From the NCBI RefSeq assembly GCF_000832125.1, contig NZ_JPRK01000004.1:168045-232044 (forward strand): a stretch of DNA of 64,000 nucleotides, read 5' to 3'. Of the stretch, positions 18,636-28,006 are shown one piece after another (positions within the stretch are counted from its first letter, which is position 1; the number at the start of each line of letters is the position of its first letter). The position numbers were made by a program, and so were the translations under genes. The notes under the pieces are model-generated. The model had not been told where the DNA came from and ran no database searches. It worked only from the letters and a program-made list of their open reading frames with translations. This DNA is from Flavobacterium hibernum. Lineage in GTDB: Bacteria > Bacteroidota > Bacteroidia > Flavobacteriales > Flavobacteriaceae.

Positions 18636-19346
18636 ATGAAAAATATCTTAAAAAGGATAAAGAAAAAAGTATTTTCAAATACTTTAGAATCAGAATTTCA
18701 AAAAATTTCGTATTCTCAATCTGGAGAAGATTTGATTGTAAAATACATCTTTGAAAATTTGAATATTAAAAATCCAACTTATATTGATATTGGTGCACAT
18801 CACCCTTATTACATTAGCAATACTGCTTTATTTTATCAAAATGGTAGTATAGGAATTAATATAGAACCAGATCCAACTCTTTTTAAAGCTTTTATAAAAG
18901 AGAGAAAAAAAGATGTCAATGTTAATATAGGTATTGGCAATAAAAATGAGGAACTAGATTTTTATATTATTTCTTCTACAACACTAAACACTTTTTCTAA
19001 AGAAGAAGCGTATAATTATCAAAAAGAAGGAAATTATACAATTAAAAGTATTGAAAAAATTAAAGTTAGGACTTTATCAAATGTAATTAATGAATTTTCA
19101 AATGGTATTTTCCCGCAATTCCTAAGTATTGATGCAGAAGGAATTGATGAGCTTATTATTAAAAGTATAGATTTTGATAAAAATTTTCCTATTGTTATAT
19201 GTATTGAGACAATTTCTTTTTCAAACAGTGGGAACGGCTTAAAAAATAAAGAATTGATTAAATACATTGAGCAAAAAGGATATTTGTTATATGCAGATAC
19301 TAATATTAATTCCATATTTGTAAGAGAAAGTCTTTGGAGGAGATAA
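18636..19346 (+). CDS. FkbM-family methyltransferase
   Basis: SAM-dependent methyltransferase of 236 residues. FkbM signs are SQSGEDLIVKYIF near residue 26, the SAM-binding TYIDIGAHHPYYISNT near residue 47, INIEPDPTLF near residue 74 and LSIDAEGIDELIIK near residue 165. It starts directly after the wzt stop. FkbM enzymes O-methylate sugars and other small hydroxyls. Next to a Wzt with a C-terminal binding domain, it is a candidate for making the terminal methyl cap that the exporter recognises; this is inference. Confidence 0.9.
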   Translation: MKNILKRIKKKVFSNTLESEFQKISYSQSGEDLIVKYIFENLNIKNPTYIDIGAHHPYYISNTALFYQNGSIGINIEPDPTLFKAFIKERKKDVNVNIGIGNKNEELDFYIISSTTLNTFSKEEAYNYQKEGNYTIKSIEKIKVRTLSNVINEFSNGIFPQFLSIDAEGIDELIIKSIDFDKNFPIVICIETISFSNSGNGLKNKELIKYIEQKGYLLYADTNINSIFVRESLWRR

Positions 19347-19350
19347 TTAA

Positions 19351-20232
19351 ATGATATTAATTAAATTGCAAGGAGGTTTAGGCAACCAAATGTTTCAATA
19401 TGCCTTTGCAAGTGTCCTTGCGAGAAAAAATAATACCAAGATTGTTATTGAAGATAGCGTTTATAAACTAACAGAAAAAAAAGAAGGTTATACACCAAGA
19501 AATTTTGAACTTTCAATTTTTGATAATGAATATGTATTTGCAAAAAGAAGTGACACTTCATTATTTTCTACTTTGTCTATTATACAGAAAGTTAAGAAGA
19601 AAATTAATTTAAATTATCCAAAAATATTTAATGAACCTACATTCGAATACTCATTAAAAGCAAATTCACTTAAATCACCTGTTTTTGCAATTGGATACTT
19701 TCAAAGTTTTAAATATTTTATTGGTTTTGAGAGTTATATAAGAGATTTATTTGTTTTTCCAATGAATAGACTTTCCTCAAAAAATACAGATTTAATTTCC
19801 ATTTTAAAAAACAAAAATACTATTGCAATTCATATTCGAAGAGGTGATTATGTAAATGATATAATAACAAATCAAGTACACGGTTCTTGTAGTTTTAAAT
19901 ATTACGAAGAAGCCATCTCGATCATAAATTCAAAAATAGAAAACCCAACTCTTGTTTTTTTTTCAGATGATTCAGTATGGGTAAAAGATAACTTTGGAGC
20001 TCTTATTTTTGATAAAATTTTTGTTGATCATAATAAAGAACTAGATAGTTGGATGGATATGTTCTTGATGAGTATTTGTAGTCATAATATAATAGCAAAC
20101 AGTTCTTTTAGCTGGTGGGGCGCTTGGTTGAATGAAAATCCTGAAAAAATAGTCATCGCTCCCAAAAAATGGTTTCAGTCAAAAGAGATTGACATAAAAT
20201 CTATAATTCCAGAAGAATGGATAGTATTATAA
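19351..20232 (+). CDS. Alpha-1,2-fucosyltransferase (GT11)
   Basis: Transfers L-fucose from GDP-fucose in alpha-1,2 linkage. The 293-residue protein has the GT11 N-terminus IKLQGGLGNQMFQYAFASVLA, the donor-binding IHIRRGDYVND near residue 160 and the C-terminal IIANSSFSWWGAWL followed by IVIAPKKWF. The donor would come from gmd-fcl at 7200-9297. A purine-rich GGAGGAG at 19336-19342 precedes the ATG, an unusually Shine-Dalgarno-like sequence for this genome. The next gene overlaps its end by 16 bases. Confidence 0.95.
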   Translation: MILIKLQGGLGNQMFQYAFASVLARKNNTKIVIEDSVYKLTEKKEGYTPRNFELSIFDNEYVFAKRSDTSLFSTLSIIQKVKKKINLNYPKIFNEPTFEYSLKANSLKSPVFAIGYFQSFKYFIGFESYIRDLFVFPMNRLSSKNTDLISILKNKNTIAIHIRRGDYVNDIITNQVHGSCSFKYYEEAISIINSKIENPTLVFFSDDSVWVKDNFGALIFDKIFVDHNKELDSWMDMFLMSICSHNIIANSSFSWWGAWLNENPEKIVIAPKKWFQSKEIDIKSIIPEEWIVL

Positions 20233-21245
20233 AAAAACCTAAAATAACAGTGTTAATGCCTGTATATAATTGCGAACTTTATATAAAAGAAGCAATTGAC
20301 AGTATCTTAAACCAGACTTTTTTGGATTTTGAATTTATAATAATTGATGACGCTTCCACAGATGAAACATTGTCAATAATAAAAAGCTATCATGATAATA
20401 GAATAAAATTAATTGAAAAACCATTAAACACGGGGTATACTAATAGTCTAAATTACGGATTAAGCATTGCTAAAGGAGAATATATTGCCAGAATGGATGG
20501 AGATGATATAAGTTTTCCGGAAAGGTTTGAAAAGCAAATTGATTTTTTAGACAAAAATTTAGATGTAGTTGTTTGTGGAAGTTTTTTTAAAATAATCGGG
20601 ACTGCTAAAATATTTGCCGTTTGTGAAAATCACGAAGAGATTAAACTCGCCATGCTGCAAGATTGTCCTATGGGACACCCAACGGTAATGATGAGAAAGA
20701 AAATTTTTCAAGAATATGATTTAATTTATGACAGAAGCAAAGAGCCTGCAGAAGATTATGATCTTTGGACAAGGTTATTAATGGTAGGGAAATTACACAA
20801 TTTACAAGAAGTTTTACTGTATTATCGGATGCACAATTCTCAAGTTTCTAATAAAAGGAATAATGAGCAAAAACAGGCAGCAATAGAGATTAAATTGAAC
20901 TTGTTAAATTATTTGAATTTTGAAAAAAATAATGAGAGTAGAAATGTTTTAAAGAAAATTATTCGAAGAGATGTGCTTGACTTTGAGGAAATGCAGCAAT
21001 TTCCTGCGTTAAAAAATAAATTAATTCTTGCGAATGAAATTTCCTTTTTTGAGAAAACAGGTTTTGAAAAGTATCTCTTAAATCTTAAAAAAAATATATT
21101 TAAGGATTACTTTTTAAACAGAGAAAAGTATTCACCAAGAGTTTATTTTCAATATTTGAAAATCAAAAAAGAGTGGAAAAGCAAATTAATATTATTCCAT
21201 GAAATAAAGTTGGTTATAAAGTCAATGATTTATTATAAAAAATAA
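20217..21245 (+). CDS. Glycosyltransferase family 2
   Basis: GT-A enzyme of 342 residues: TVLMPVYNCELYIKEAIDSIL at the N-terminus, FIIIDDASTDETLSII near residue 40, IARMDGDDISFPERF (DxD) near residue 90, then GHPTVMMRKKIF near 155 and PAEDYDLWTRLL near 180. It overlaps the fucosyltransferase gene by 16 bases, so it is translationally coupled. C-terminal 100 residues are basic and lack obvious domains. Confidence 0.9.
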   Translation: MDSIIKKPKITVLMPVYNCELYIKEAIDSILNQTFLDFEFIIIDDASTDETLSIIKSYHDNRIKLIEKPLNTGYTNSLNYGLSIAKGEYIARMDGDDISFPERFEKQIDFLDKNLDVVVCGSFFKIIGTAKIFAVCENHEEIKLAMLQDCPMGHPTVMMRKKIFQEYDLIYDRSKEPAEDYDLWTRLLMVGKLHNLQEVLLYYRMHNSQVSNKRNNEQKQAAIEIKLNLLNYLNFEKNNESRNVLKKIIRRDVLDFEEMQQFPALKNKLILANEISFFEKTGFEKYLLNLKKNIFKDYFLNREKYSPRVYFQYLKIKKEWKSKLILFHEIKLVIKSMIYYKK

Positions 21246-21246
21246 A

Positions 21247-22218
21247 TTGAAAAATCCATTAATATCCATAATAATCCCAACTTATAATAGAGCTCACTTA
21301 ATAAGTGAAACTCTCGATAGCGTTTTGGCACAAACCTATACTAATTGGGAATGTATCATTGTTGATGATGGCTCAACTGATAATGCCTTTGAAGTATTAA
21401 ATAGATATGTTATGCTGGACAATAGATTTAAGTATTTCGATCGTCCAACAGAAAAATTAAAGGGCCCTTCATCTTGTAGAAATTTTGGTATCGAAAAAGC
21501 CGCAGGAGAGTATATTGTTTTTTTAGATTCAGATGATTTACTTTCTGAAAAGTGTTTAGAAGATAGAATCGATTTTGTTCAATTAAACTTAGATTTTGAT
21601 TTATGGATATTTAGAACCAAAACATTTCAAAAAGAAATTAATGATGGTGGTAGAGTCTTTAATAAGACAATGAAAACATATTCAGATACTTCATATTTAA
21701 AAATGTTTCTGAGTGGATTAAATCCGTTTTGCGTCACGAGTCCATTATGGAAATGTGATTTTCTAAAGTCTATAGATGGTTTTGATGAAAGATTATCAGT
21801 TTTTGAAGATCCAGAACTTCATATTAGAGCTTTTTTAAATGAAGGTAGATCAATAACTAGTCGTTCAGATAGTTGTGATAGCTTTTACAGAGTAAGTCAC
21901 CCCGATTTCAATTTCCCAAGAAATAGGGAAAAAATGATAAAAACACACGAATCAGCATTTTTATTGTTTAAAACATATTTAGAAAAACACAATAAGATAA
22001 TGCGCTCTAATTGTATTGATTTTTTTAAAAATTATGTTTTTTATGATGGAACTTTTTATGATTCTGTAAGGTTTTATTTTCTTTATTTAAGGTTTAATAT
22101 TTTTAATTTTAAACAAATAATTCTAGTGCCTGTCATAATTCTTTATAAGTTGATGAAAATTGAAAACTTTAAAGGATTAGGTGTTTATAAATTAAGAAAC
22201 TTAATATTTAGCAAGTAG
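21247..22218 (+). CDS. Glycosyltransferase family 2 (paralogue of 23433-24374)
   Basis: GT-A enzyme of 323 residues, started at TTG 21247, one base after the previous stop. Motifs: SIIIPTYNRAHLISETLDSV, NWECIIVDDGSTDNAF near residue 35, EYIVFLDSDDLLSEKCLE (DxD) near residue 90 and GFDERLSVFEDPELHIRAF near residue 180. The first 50 residues are nearly identical in pattern to the GT2 two genes downstream, so the pair probably arose by duplication. Confidence 0.9.
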   Translation: MKNPLISIIIPTYNRAHLISETLDSVLAQTYTNWECIIVDDGSTDNAFEVLNRYVMLDNRFKYFDRPTEKLKGPSSCRNFGIEKAAGEYIVFLDSDDLLSEKCLEDRIDFVQLNLDFDLWIFRTKTFQKEINDGGRVFNKTMKTYSDTSYLKMFLSGLNPFCVTSPLWKCDFLKSIDGFDERLSVFEDPELHIRAFLNEGRSITSRSDSCDSFYRVSHPDFNFPRNREKMIKTHESAFLLFKTYLEKHNKIMRSNCIDFFKNYVFYDGTFYDSVRFYFLYLRFNIFNFKQIILVPVIILYKLMKIENFKGLGVYKLRNLIFSK

Positions 22219-22298
22219 ATAAAAAAGTATTTACTGTTTAAAAAAACTATTATAATTGTTGGTCTTACAAGAACAGTAATAAAAACTATTCTATAAAA

Positions 22299-23432
22299 AT
22301 GAAAATTCTTTTTGTTTCGATGCCATCTGTCCATGTCACTCGCTGGATAGAAAATTTAAAAGATGCAGATCACGAATTGCATTGGTTTGATGTTTTAGAT
22401 AGAGGGAAGTTAGAAACATTGAGTTCTGTACATCAATTTACAGACTGGAAAAAAAGAAAGTTGCCCTATATAAAGGGGGAATATTTTTTGAAAAAAAAAA
22501 TACCTCTATTATATGAAAAAATTGTTCCCAATCTTGAAGTGTCAGTAGAAGAGGCTTTTGAGAAAATAATTTTAGAAATTCAACCTGATGTTGTTCATAG
22601 TTTTGAATTACATTATTGTTCTTTCCCTATTTTGAAAGTAATGAAAAAATATATCCATATCAAATGGGTTTATTTTTGTTGGGGAAATGATATTTTCAGA
22701 CATCAAGTTTTGAAAAGTGATTTAGAAAAAATTTCTTCCGTTTTAAAAAGAACAAATTTTTTAATAACAGATTGTAAAAGAGATTTCTTTTTAGCAGAAA
22801 AATATGGTTTTAAGGGGCAATTTTTAGGAGTTTTACCAGGAGGTGCAGGATATGATTTAGCACATATAAAATCAAGTTACAAAGAACTACATCCTCGAAA
22901 AATTATTTTGATAAAAGGATATCAAAATGAGATAGGAAGAGCCCTTTTTGTTTTAAAAGCGATAAAAACAATTATAAAAGATTTAGAAAAATTTGAAATT
23001 TATGTTTTTTCTGCCAGAGGAGAAGTTTCTAATTTTATTCTTTCAGATTTTGAATTGAGTAAAAAAGTTAAAATTTTGGGACAACTGAATCAATTAGAGT
23101 TGTTTCATTATTTTGGAAAATCCTTTTTGTATATAGGTAATAATATTTCTGATGGAATGCCTAATACATTGATAGAGGCATTATTATTAGGTGCATATCC
23201 CTTACAGTCAAATCCAGGTAATGCCACTTTGGAGCTCATTGGTAACAAATATTTTGGGATGACAATTGATAATCCTGAAAATCCTGAGGAAATTGCAAAT
23301 AAGATAATGCAGATAATAGGACAAAAAGAAAGCCTCGTTTCTTTAGCCAGTTTGAATCATGAAAATGCACTTGAAGATTATAATTATGATAAAATAAAAG
23401 AAAAGATTTGTAATTTGTATAATTCGTTATAA
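22299..23432 (+). CDS. Glycosyltransferase family 4-like (GT-B)
   Basis: GT-B enzyme of 377 residues: MKILFVSMPSVHVTRWIENL at the N-terminus, DVVHSFELHYCSFPIL near residue 100, WVYFCWGNDIFRH near residue 124 and the nucleotide-sugar region NNISDGMPNTLIEALLLGAYPL near residue 285 (EX7E-like). The adjacent GT2 starts right after the stop. The gap in front (80 bases) is AT-rich with the repeat AAAACTATT but no clear promoter. Confidence 0.85.
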   Translation: MKILFVSMPSVHVTRWIENLKDADHELHWFDVLDRGKLETLSSVHQFTDWKKRKLPYIKGEYFLKKKIPLLYEKIVPNLEVSVEEAFEKIILEIQPDVVHSFELHYCSFPILKVMKKYIHIKWVYFCWGNDIFRHQVLKSDLEKISSVLKRTNFLITDCKRDFFLAEKYGFKGQFLGVLPGGAGYDLAHIKSSYKELHPRKIILIKGYQNEIGRALFVLKAIKTIIKDLEKFEIYVFSARGEVSNFILSDFELSKKVKILGQLNQLELFHYFGKSFLYIGNNISDGMPNTLIEALLLGAYPLQSNPGNATLELIGNKYFGMTIDNPENPEEIANKIMQIIGQKESLVSLASLNHENALEDYNYDKIKEKICNLYNSL

Positions 23433-24374
23433 ATGAACCAGCCATTAGTTTCTATAATAATACCTAGTTTTAATAGAGCTCATTTAGTTGGTGAAACTCT
23501 TATTAGTGTAATTAACCAAACGTATAAAAATTGGGAATGTATCATTGTAGACGATAATTCGACAGATGAAACGATAAAAGTGATCAATTCTTTTCAGGAA
23601 AAAGACAATAGATTTAAATTAATAATCAAGCCAAAAGCATATAAACAAGGACCTAGTATTTCTAAGAATTTAGGTCTAAAAATAGCTGCCGGTGATTATA
23701 TTCAATTTTTAGATTCTGATGATATTCTAAAGGAAAATAAAATTGAACAACAGATGAATTTACTTTTTCAGGAAAGTAAACGTACAATTGCAATCTGTAA
23801 ATGGGGACAGTTTAACACACTTGATGAAGGAATCTCTATCTATGAAGGTAAAGATGATTATAGAAGTTTTGATAATTCAAAAGAGTATTTTGATTTAATT
23901 GGTTTACATGGGGGATTTTTTCCATGTCATAACTTTTTAATAAGTAAAGAACTAATCAATTTTGCAGGTTATTGGAATGAAAGTTTGACTGTTAATGATG
24001 ATGGAGAATTCTTTTTTAGAATACTATTAAATACTGAAAAGATATTATTCTCTGATAAAACCTATGTGTTATATCGAAATAATTCACATGATAATTTAAG
24101 TGTTTTGAATTCAGAAAGTAAAGCTACCAGCTTATTGAATAGTTGGAAAATTATAGAAGTATTATTTATTACTAAATACGGTGAACGAGATTCTCTGTAT
24201 ATTAATAAAAAGAAAAGTAGTGTTTACAATGAATTTAAAAGAGCATATCCAAGGATAATATCTCAAAATAAAGATTTTTTTAAGCAGCAAATTAAAGAAG
24301 ATACCTTAGTTAAGAAAATGATTAAATTAAAAAAAAGAATTAGAAATAGGATCAAAAAAACTTTTGGATTTTAG
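23433..24374 (+). CDS. Glycosyltransferase family 2 (paralogue of 21247-22218)
   Basis: GT-A enzyme of 313 residues: VSIIIPSFNRAHLVGETLISV, NWECIIVDDNSTDETIK near residue 35, DYIQFLDSDDILKENKIE (DxD) near residue 90 and NDDGEFFFRILL near residue 190. The C-terminus is strongly basic (KKRIRNRIKKTFGF), suited to membrane association. ATG follows the previous stop directly. Confidence 0.9.
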   Translation: MNQPLVSIIIPSFNRAHLVGETLISVINQTYKNWECIIVDDNSTDETIKVINSFQEKDNRFKLIIKPKAYKQGPSISKNLGLKIAAGDYIQFLDSDDILKENKIEQQMNLLFQESKRTIAICKWGQFNTLDEGISIYEGKDDYRSFDNSKEYFDLIGLHGGFFPCHNFLISKELINFAGYWNESLTVNDDGEFFFRILLNTEKILFSDKTYVLYRNNSHDNLSVLNSESKATSLLNSWKIIEVLFITKYGERDSLYINKKKSSVYNEFKRAYPRIISQNKDFFKQQIKEDTLVKKMIKLKKRIRNRIKKTFGF

Positions 24375-24377
24375 GTT

Positions 24378-25391
24378 ATGCGCGTAGGTTATAATCCACA
24401 CAAAGACCAAGTAAATGATGAATCTAAATATATTCATCAAATTATTATACCCGTTTATATACCCAATCAGGAAGGTTATTTTAAAGATAGTCTTGAGATT
24501 TTTAAACTGTGTATAGAATCTTTATTGGCTACAACTCACCAAAAAACTTTTATTACTATTGCTAATAACGGTAGTGATAAAATGGTATCAGATTATTTAG
24601 ATACTCTCTTAAAGCAAAATAAAATCCAAGAACTTATTCATACCGAAAATATTGGTAAACTAAATGCAATAATCAAAGGTCTCGCAGGGAATAATATAGA
24701 ATTAGTAACCATTTCAGATTCTGACGTGTTGTTTTTGCCCAATTGGCAACAAGAAACAGCTAAAATTTTTGCCAATGTCTCTAATGTTGGAACAGTTGGT
24801 ATCGTGCCGCAATTTAAGATGTATGAACATTATTGTGGAAATATACTTTTTCATAATTTTTTCAATAAAAAGATGAGGTTTAGACCTGTCAAAAATTCAG
24901 ATGCTTTAATTCGCTTCTACGATAGCATAGGTTGGGACAGAAGTTATAATCAGGATTATTTAAAATTTAACCTTGGAATAGAAATTAATTCTGAAATGAA
25001 TGTTCTAGTTGGATCGGGGCATTTTGTAGCTACTTATCGAAAAAATATGTTCGAAGAAATGCCGTCATATTTCAGTCATAAAATGGGAGGAAATAGTGAG
25101 CTTTATTTGGATGAATTGCCTCTAAAAAAAGATTACTGGCGATTGACTACAGAAGATAATTATGCTTATCATATGGGGAATGTCCTGGAAGATTGGATGT
25201 TCGATAAGTCCAATCAAATTTTAAATAATAATGTAGTTTTTCAACATGATTTTACTGAAAAGAGAAAAATAAGCAAAATATTATATTTCATAAAAAATCG
25301 ATTATTTGTAAAATTTATTTCAGTAAAATGGACAGTAAATTTATTTTTAAAATGGAAAAAATTGCCAGATAATATGATTAAGAAATATTAA
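24378..25391 (+). CDS. Glycosyltransferase family 2-like (GT-A)
   Basis: A 337-residue GT-A type protein. The fold begins after a short leader: HQIIIPVYIPNQEGYFKDSL near residue 22, TFITIANNGSDKMVSDYL near residue 55, the acceptor loop HTENIGKLNAIIKGL near residue 90 and metal site VTISDSDVLFLPNW near residue 112. VGSGHFVATYRKNMF near residue 215 follows. It is divergent from the neighbouring GT2 enzymes. Its donor is unknown. Confidence 0.8.
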   Translation: MRVGYNPHKDQVNDESKYIHQIIIPVYIPNQEGYFKDSLEIFKLCIESLLATTHQKTFITIANNGSDKMVSDYLDTLLKQNKIQELIHTENIGKLNAIIKGLAGNNIELVTISDSDVLFLPNWQQETAKIFANVSNVGTVGIVPQFKMYEHYCGNILFHNFFNKKMRFRPVKNSDALIRFYDSIGWDRSYNQDYLKFNLGIEINSEMNVLVGSGHFVATYRKNMFEEMPSYFSHKMGGNSELYLDELPLKKDYWRLTTEDNYAYHMGNVLEDWMFDKSNQILNNNVVFQHDFTEKRKISKILYFIKNRLFVKFISVKWTVNLFLKWKKLPDNMIKKY

Positions 25392-26276
25392 ATGCGAGTT
25401 TCAATTCTAATCGTTTCAAAAAATCGTAAAGTAGATTTACTTAAAACACTAATAATTCTCGATTCGTTAATCGATAAATCTCAAGTTGAAATTTTAGTTT
25501 TCTTGGATGGCTGTTCAGATGATTCAGAAAATCTTAAAGATGAATTGACTTGGGTAAAATGGTATGTTTCTCCAAAATCGATTGGAGCTTCAGCAGCCAG
25601 ACATCAAATTTATCCTCTAGCCAATTCTGAGATTTTAATTGGTTTAGATGATGATGCCCATCCTTTGAATGAGGATTTTATATTTAAAGTTGAAACGTTA
25701 TTTAATAAGTTCCCAAATGTTGGAATTCTTTCGTTTGAGGAAATAAAAGGGATTTATCCGTCCGATATTGAGGCATTAAAACACGCTGAAAAAGATAAGA
25801 AAGAATTTCTCACTTCCCAGTTTATTGGTTGTGGCTTTGCGATTCGAAAGTCTGTTTATAATCAAACAAATGGTTTTCCGTCATGGATTGATATTTACGG
25901 AGAAGAATCTTGTCTTTCTATTGAAGTATTAGCCAAAGGTTATGATGTTTTATATACGAATAAAATTAAAGTAAATCATAGAGTTAATAGAGAACAAAGG
26001 AAACAGAATAAACAAAACTACTTTAGATTTGGAAAGCAATTAAAAAATTCAACGTATTACTATTTAGTCTATTATCCTTTTCCCTTAATAAATATTTTAA
26101 AATTGTATTGGCATAATTTTAAAAAATATGCATTACTTGATTTTGAGTATTTTAAGATTTATTTTAAGACGGTCATTATTGTACTAATACATATTCCTGA
26201 AATTTTAAAATACAGAAAGCCTGTTGATAAAAGTTTGATTGTAAAAATGAGGAATTTATCTAATTTAAAATTTTGA
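25392..26276 (+). CDS. Glycosyltransferase family 2
   Basis: GT-A enzyme of 294 residues: RVSILIVSKNRKVDLLKTL, ILVFLDGCSDDSENL near residue 35, SIGASAARHQIYPLA near residue 65 and the DxD region ILIGLDDDAHPLNEDF near residue 83. GCGFAIRKSVY and WIDIYGEESCLSIEVLAKGYDV follow. It starts directly after the upstream stop and ends one base before neuA, so it may act with the nonulosonate cassette. Confidence 0.88.
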   Translation: MRVSILIVSKNRKVDLLKTLIILDSLIDKSQVEILVFLDGCSDDSENLKDELTWVKWYVSPKSIGASAARHQIYPLANSEILIGLDDDAHPLNEDFIFKVETLFNKFPNVGILSFEEIKGIYPSDIEALKHAEKDKKEFLTSQFIGCGFAIRKSVYNQTNGFPSWIDIYGEESCLSIEVLAKGYDVLYTNKIKVNHRVNREQRKQNKQNYFRFGKQLKNSTYYYLVYYPFPLINILKLYWHNFKKYALLDFEYFKIYFKTVIIVLIHIPEILKYRKPVDKSLIVKMRNLSNLKF

Positions 26277-26277
26277 G

Positions 26278-26946
26278 ATGAAAAATATTGCTATAATTCC
26301 TGCACGTGGTGGCTCAAAAAGACTACCACAAAAAAATATAAAGTTGTTGGATGGGTTTCCACTGCTTTCCTTTAGTATCTTATTTGCACAAGAAAACAGT
26401 GAAATTATTGATGAAATTTATGTTTCGACTGATGATGAGGATATAAAAAATATTGCCTTAAAATACGGCGCAAAAGTTATTGATAGACCTCTGGAACTAT
26501 CAGGAGATTTAGAGCCTACAGTTTCGGCATTAAAGCATGTTTTGCAAAGTATTGATTGTGATGTAGAAAATGTCATTTTACTACAAGCAACAAATCCAAT
26601 TCGTCCGGAAAACTTGTTAAAGCAAGCATTTGAAATTTATCAAAAGCAAAACTGCAATAGTTTATTTACCGTTTCGAGGAATTATAAAAAATTCGGAAAA
26701 ATAACAGATCAAAAATTCATCCCTTATAATTATAAAATTGGACAAAGAAGTCAGGATATTGACCCTCTTTATTTCGAAAATGGATTGCTTTATATTACAA
26801 AAGCATCCTTAATTCTTGAAGATATAATTATTTCTGAAGATGCATTTCCTTTAGAAATAGATCATATTTTTGCCAACGTCGATATCGATACACAAGAAGA
26901 TTTTGATTACGCCAAATATTTATATCATAAACATATTAAAACCTAA
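26278..26946 (+). CDS. neuA: Acylneuraminate cytidylyltransferase (CMP-nonulosonate synthetase)
   Basis: Activates a nonulosonic acid (sialic, legionaminic or similar) with CTP to its CMP form. The 222-residue protein shows the CTP-binding AIIPARGGSKRLPQKNIKLL at the N-terminus, EIYVSTDDEDIKNIA near residue 45, RPLELSGDLEPTVSAL near residue 68 and VILLQATNPIRPENLL near residue 98. The length fits the catalytic domain only, without the extra esterase domain of some NeuA proteins. It begins one base after the preceding stop and leads the neuA-neuB-neuC order. Confidence 0.93.
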   Translation: MKNIAIIPARGGSKRLPQKNIKLLDGFPLLSFSILFAQENSEIIDEIYVSTDDEDIKNIALKYGAKVIDRPLELSGDLEPTVSALKHVLQSIDCDVENVILLQATNPIRPENLLKQAFEIYQKQNCNSLFTVSRNYKKFGKITDQKFIPYNYKIGQRSQDIDPLYFENGLLYITKASLILEDIIISEDAFPLEIDHIFANVDIDTQEDFDYAKYLYHKHIKT

Positions 26947-26961
26947 TTCATAACCTGCCTT

Positions 26962-28002
26962 ATGAACCCATACATAGAAATAGCCGGAAGAAAAATAGGA
27001 CAGAATTTTCCGCCATTAGTTATTGCCGAAATCGGAATTAATCATGAAGGTTCCCTGCAAGTAGCCAAAGAAATGGTAGATGCTGCACATAGAGCAGGTG
27101 CCGAAGTTGTAAAACATCAAACTCATATTGTTGAAGACGAAATGTGCGGTGCTGCTAAAAAAGTGATTCCAGGAAATGCAGATGTTTCTATTTATGAAAT
27201 AATGGAGCGTTGCTCGTTGAATGAAGAGGAAGAATTGGAACTTAAAAATTATGTCGAAAGCAAAGAAATGATTTTTATATCGACACCATTTTCCCGAGCG
27301 GCAGCAGAACGTCTAAAAAAGTTCGATATTCCAGCATATAAAATAGGTTCTGGCGAATGTAATAATTATCCTTTGTTAGAACATATTGCTTCGTTTGGAA
27401 AACCTGTAATATTAAGCACAGGAATGAATACCATAGAAAGTGTACAAAAAGCAGTAGCAATTTTTGATCAATACAATGTTCCAGTAGCACTTTTGCATAC
27501 AACAAATTTATATCCAACACCCATTCATTTGGTACGTTTTGATGCAATGATCGAATTACACCAAGCATTTCCTGATAAAGTTTTTGGCTTAAGTGATCAT
27601 ACTCTAAATAATAATGCCTGTTTGGGAGCTGTTGCTCTAGGCGCAAGTGTTTTAGAAAGACATTTTACAGATCATATGCAAAGAACAGGTCCGGATATTG
27701 TTTGTAGTATGGACGAAAAAGCGTGTAAAGAATTAATTACTTCATCAGCAGAAATAGCATTAATGCGTGGTGGAATTAAAAAACCAGCTTTAGAAGAACA
27801 AGTAACAATCGATTTTGCATTTGCAACCGTTTGTACAATAGTTCCAATTAAAAAAGGAGAAAAATTATCTAAAGAAAATATTTGGGTAAAACGACCAGGA
27901 ACGGGTAAAATTTTAGCAGAACATTTTAATGATATAATTGGAAAAATAGCAAAAAGAGATATTCAAAATGATGAACAGTTAGATTTCTCTGATTTTGAAT
28001 AA
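26962..28002 (+). CDS. neuB: N-acetylneuraminate synthase family protein
   Basis: Condenses an N-acylated hexosamine with phosphoenolpyruvate to form a nonulosonic acid. The 346-residue protein has a TIM-barrel part ([19 protein letters not shown] near residue 20, [13 protein letters not shown] near 50, [14 protein letters not shown] near 105, [17 protein letters not shown] near 125, [13 protein letters not shown] near 150, FGLSDHT near 210) and a C-terminal SAF/antifreeze-like domain (from about residue 280: [21 protein letters not shown]). Neu5Ac, legionaminate and pseudaminate synthases share these features, so the exact product is open. Confidence 0.93.
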   Translation: MNPYIEIAGRKIGQNFPPLVIAEIGINHEGSLQVAKEMVDAAHRAGAEVVKHQTHIVEDEMCGAAKKVIPGNADVSIYEIMERCSLNEEEELELKNYVESKEMIFISTPFSRAAAERLKKFDIPAYKIGSGECNNYPLLEHIASFGKPVILSTGMNTIESVQKAVAIFDQYNVPVALLHTTNLYPTPIHLVRFDAMIELHQAFPDKVFGLSDHTLNNNACLGAVALGASVLERHFTDHMQRTGPDIVCSMDEKACKELITSSAEIALMRGGIKKPALEEQVTIDFAFATVCTIVPIKKGEKLSKENIWVKRPGTGKILAEHFNDIIGKIAKRDIQNDEQLDFSDFE

Positions 28003-28006
28003 TTCA

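Noticed and set aside
27275..27646. 123-codon open frame on the minus strand inside neuB
   Set aside because: It is fully covered by the strongly supported neuB frame and has no recognisable motif.
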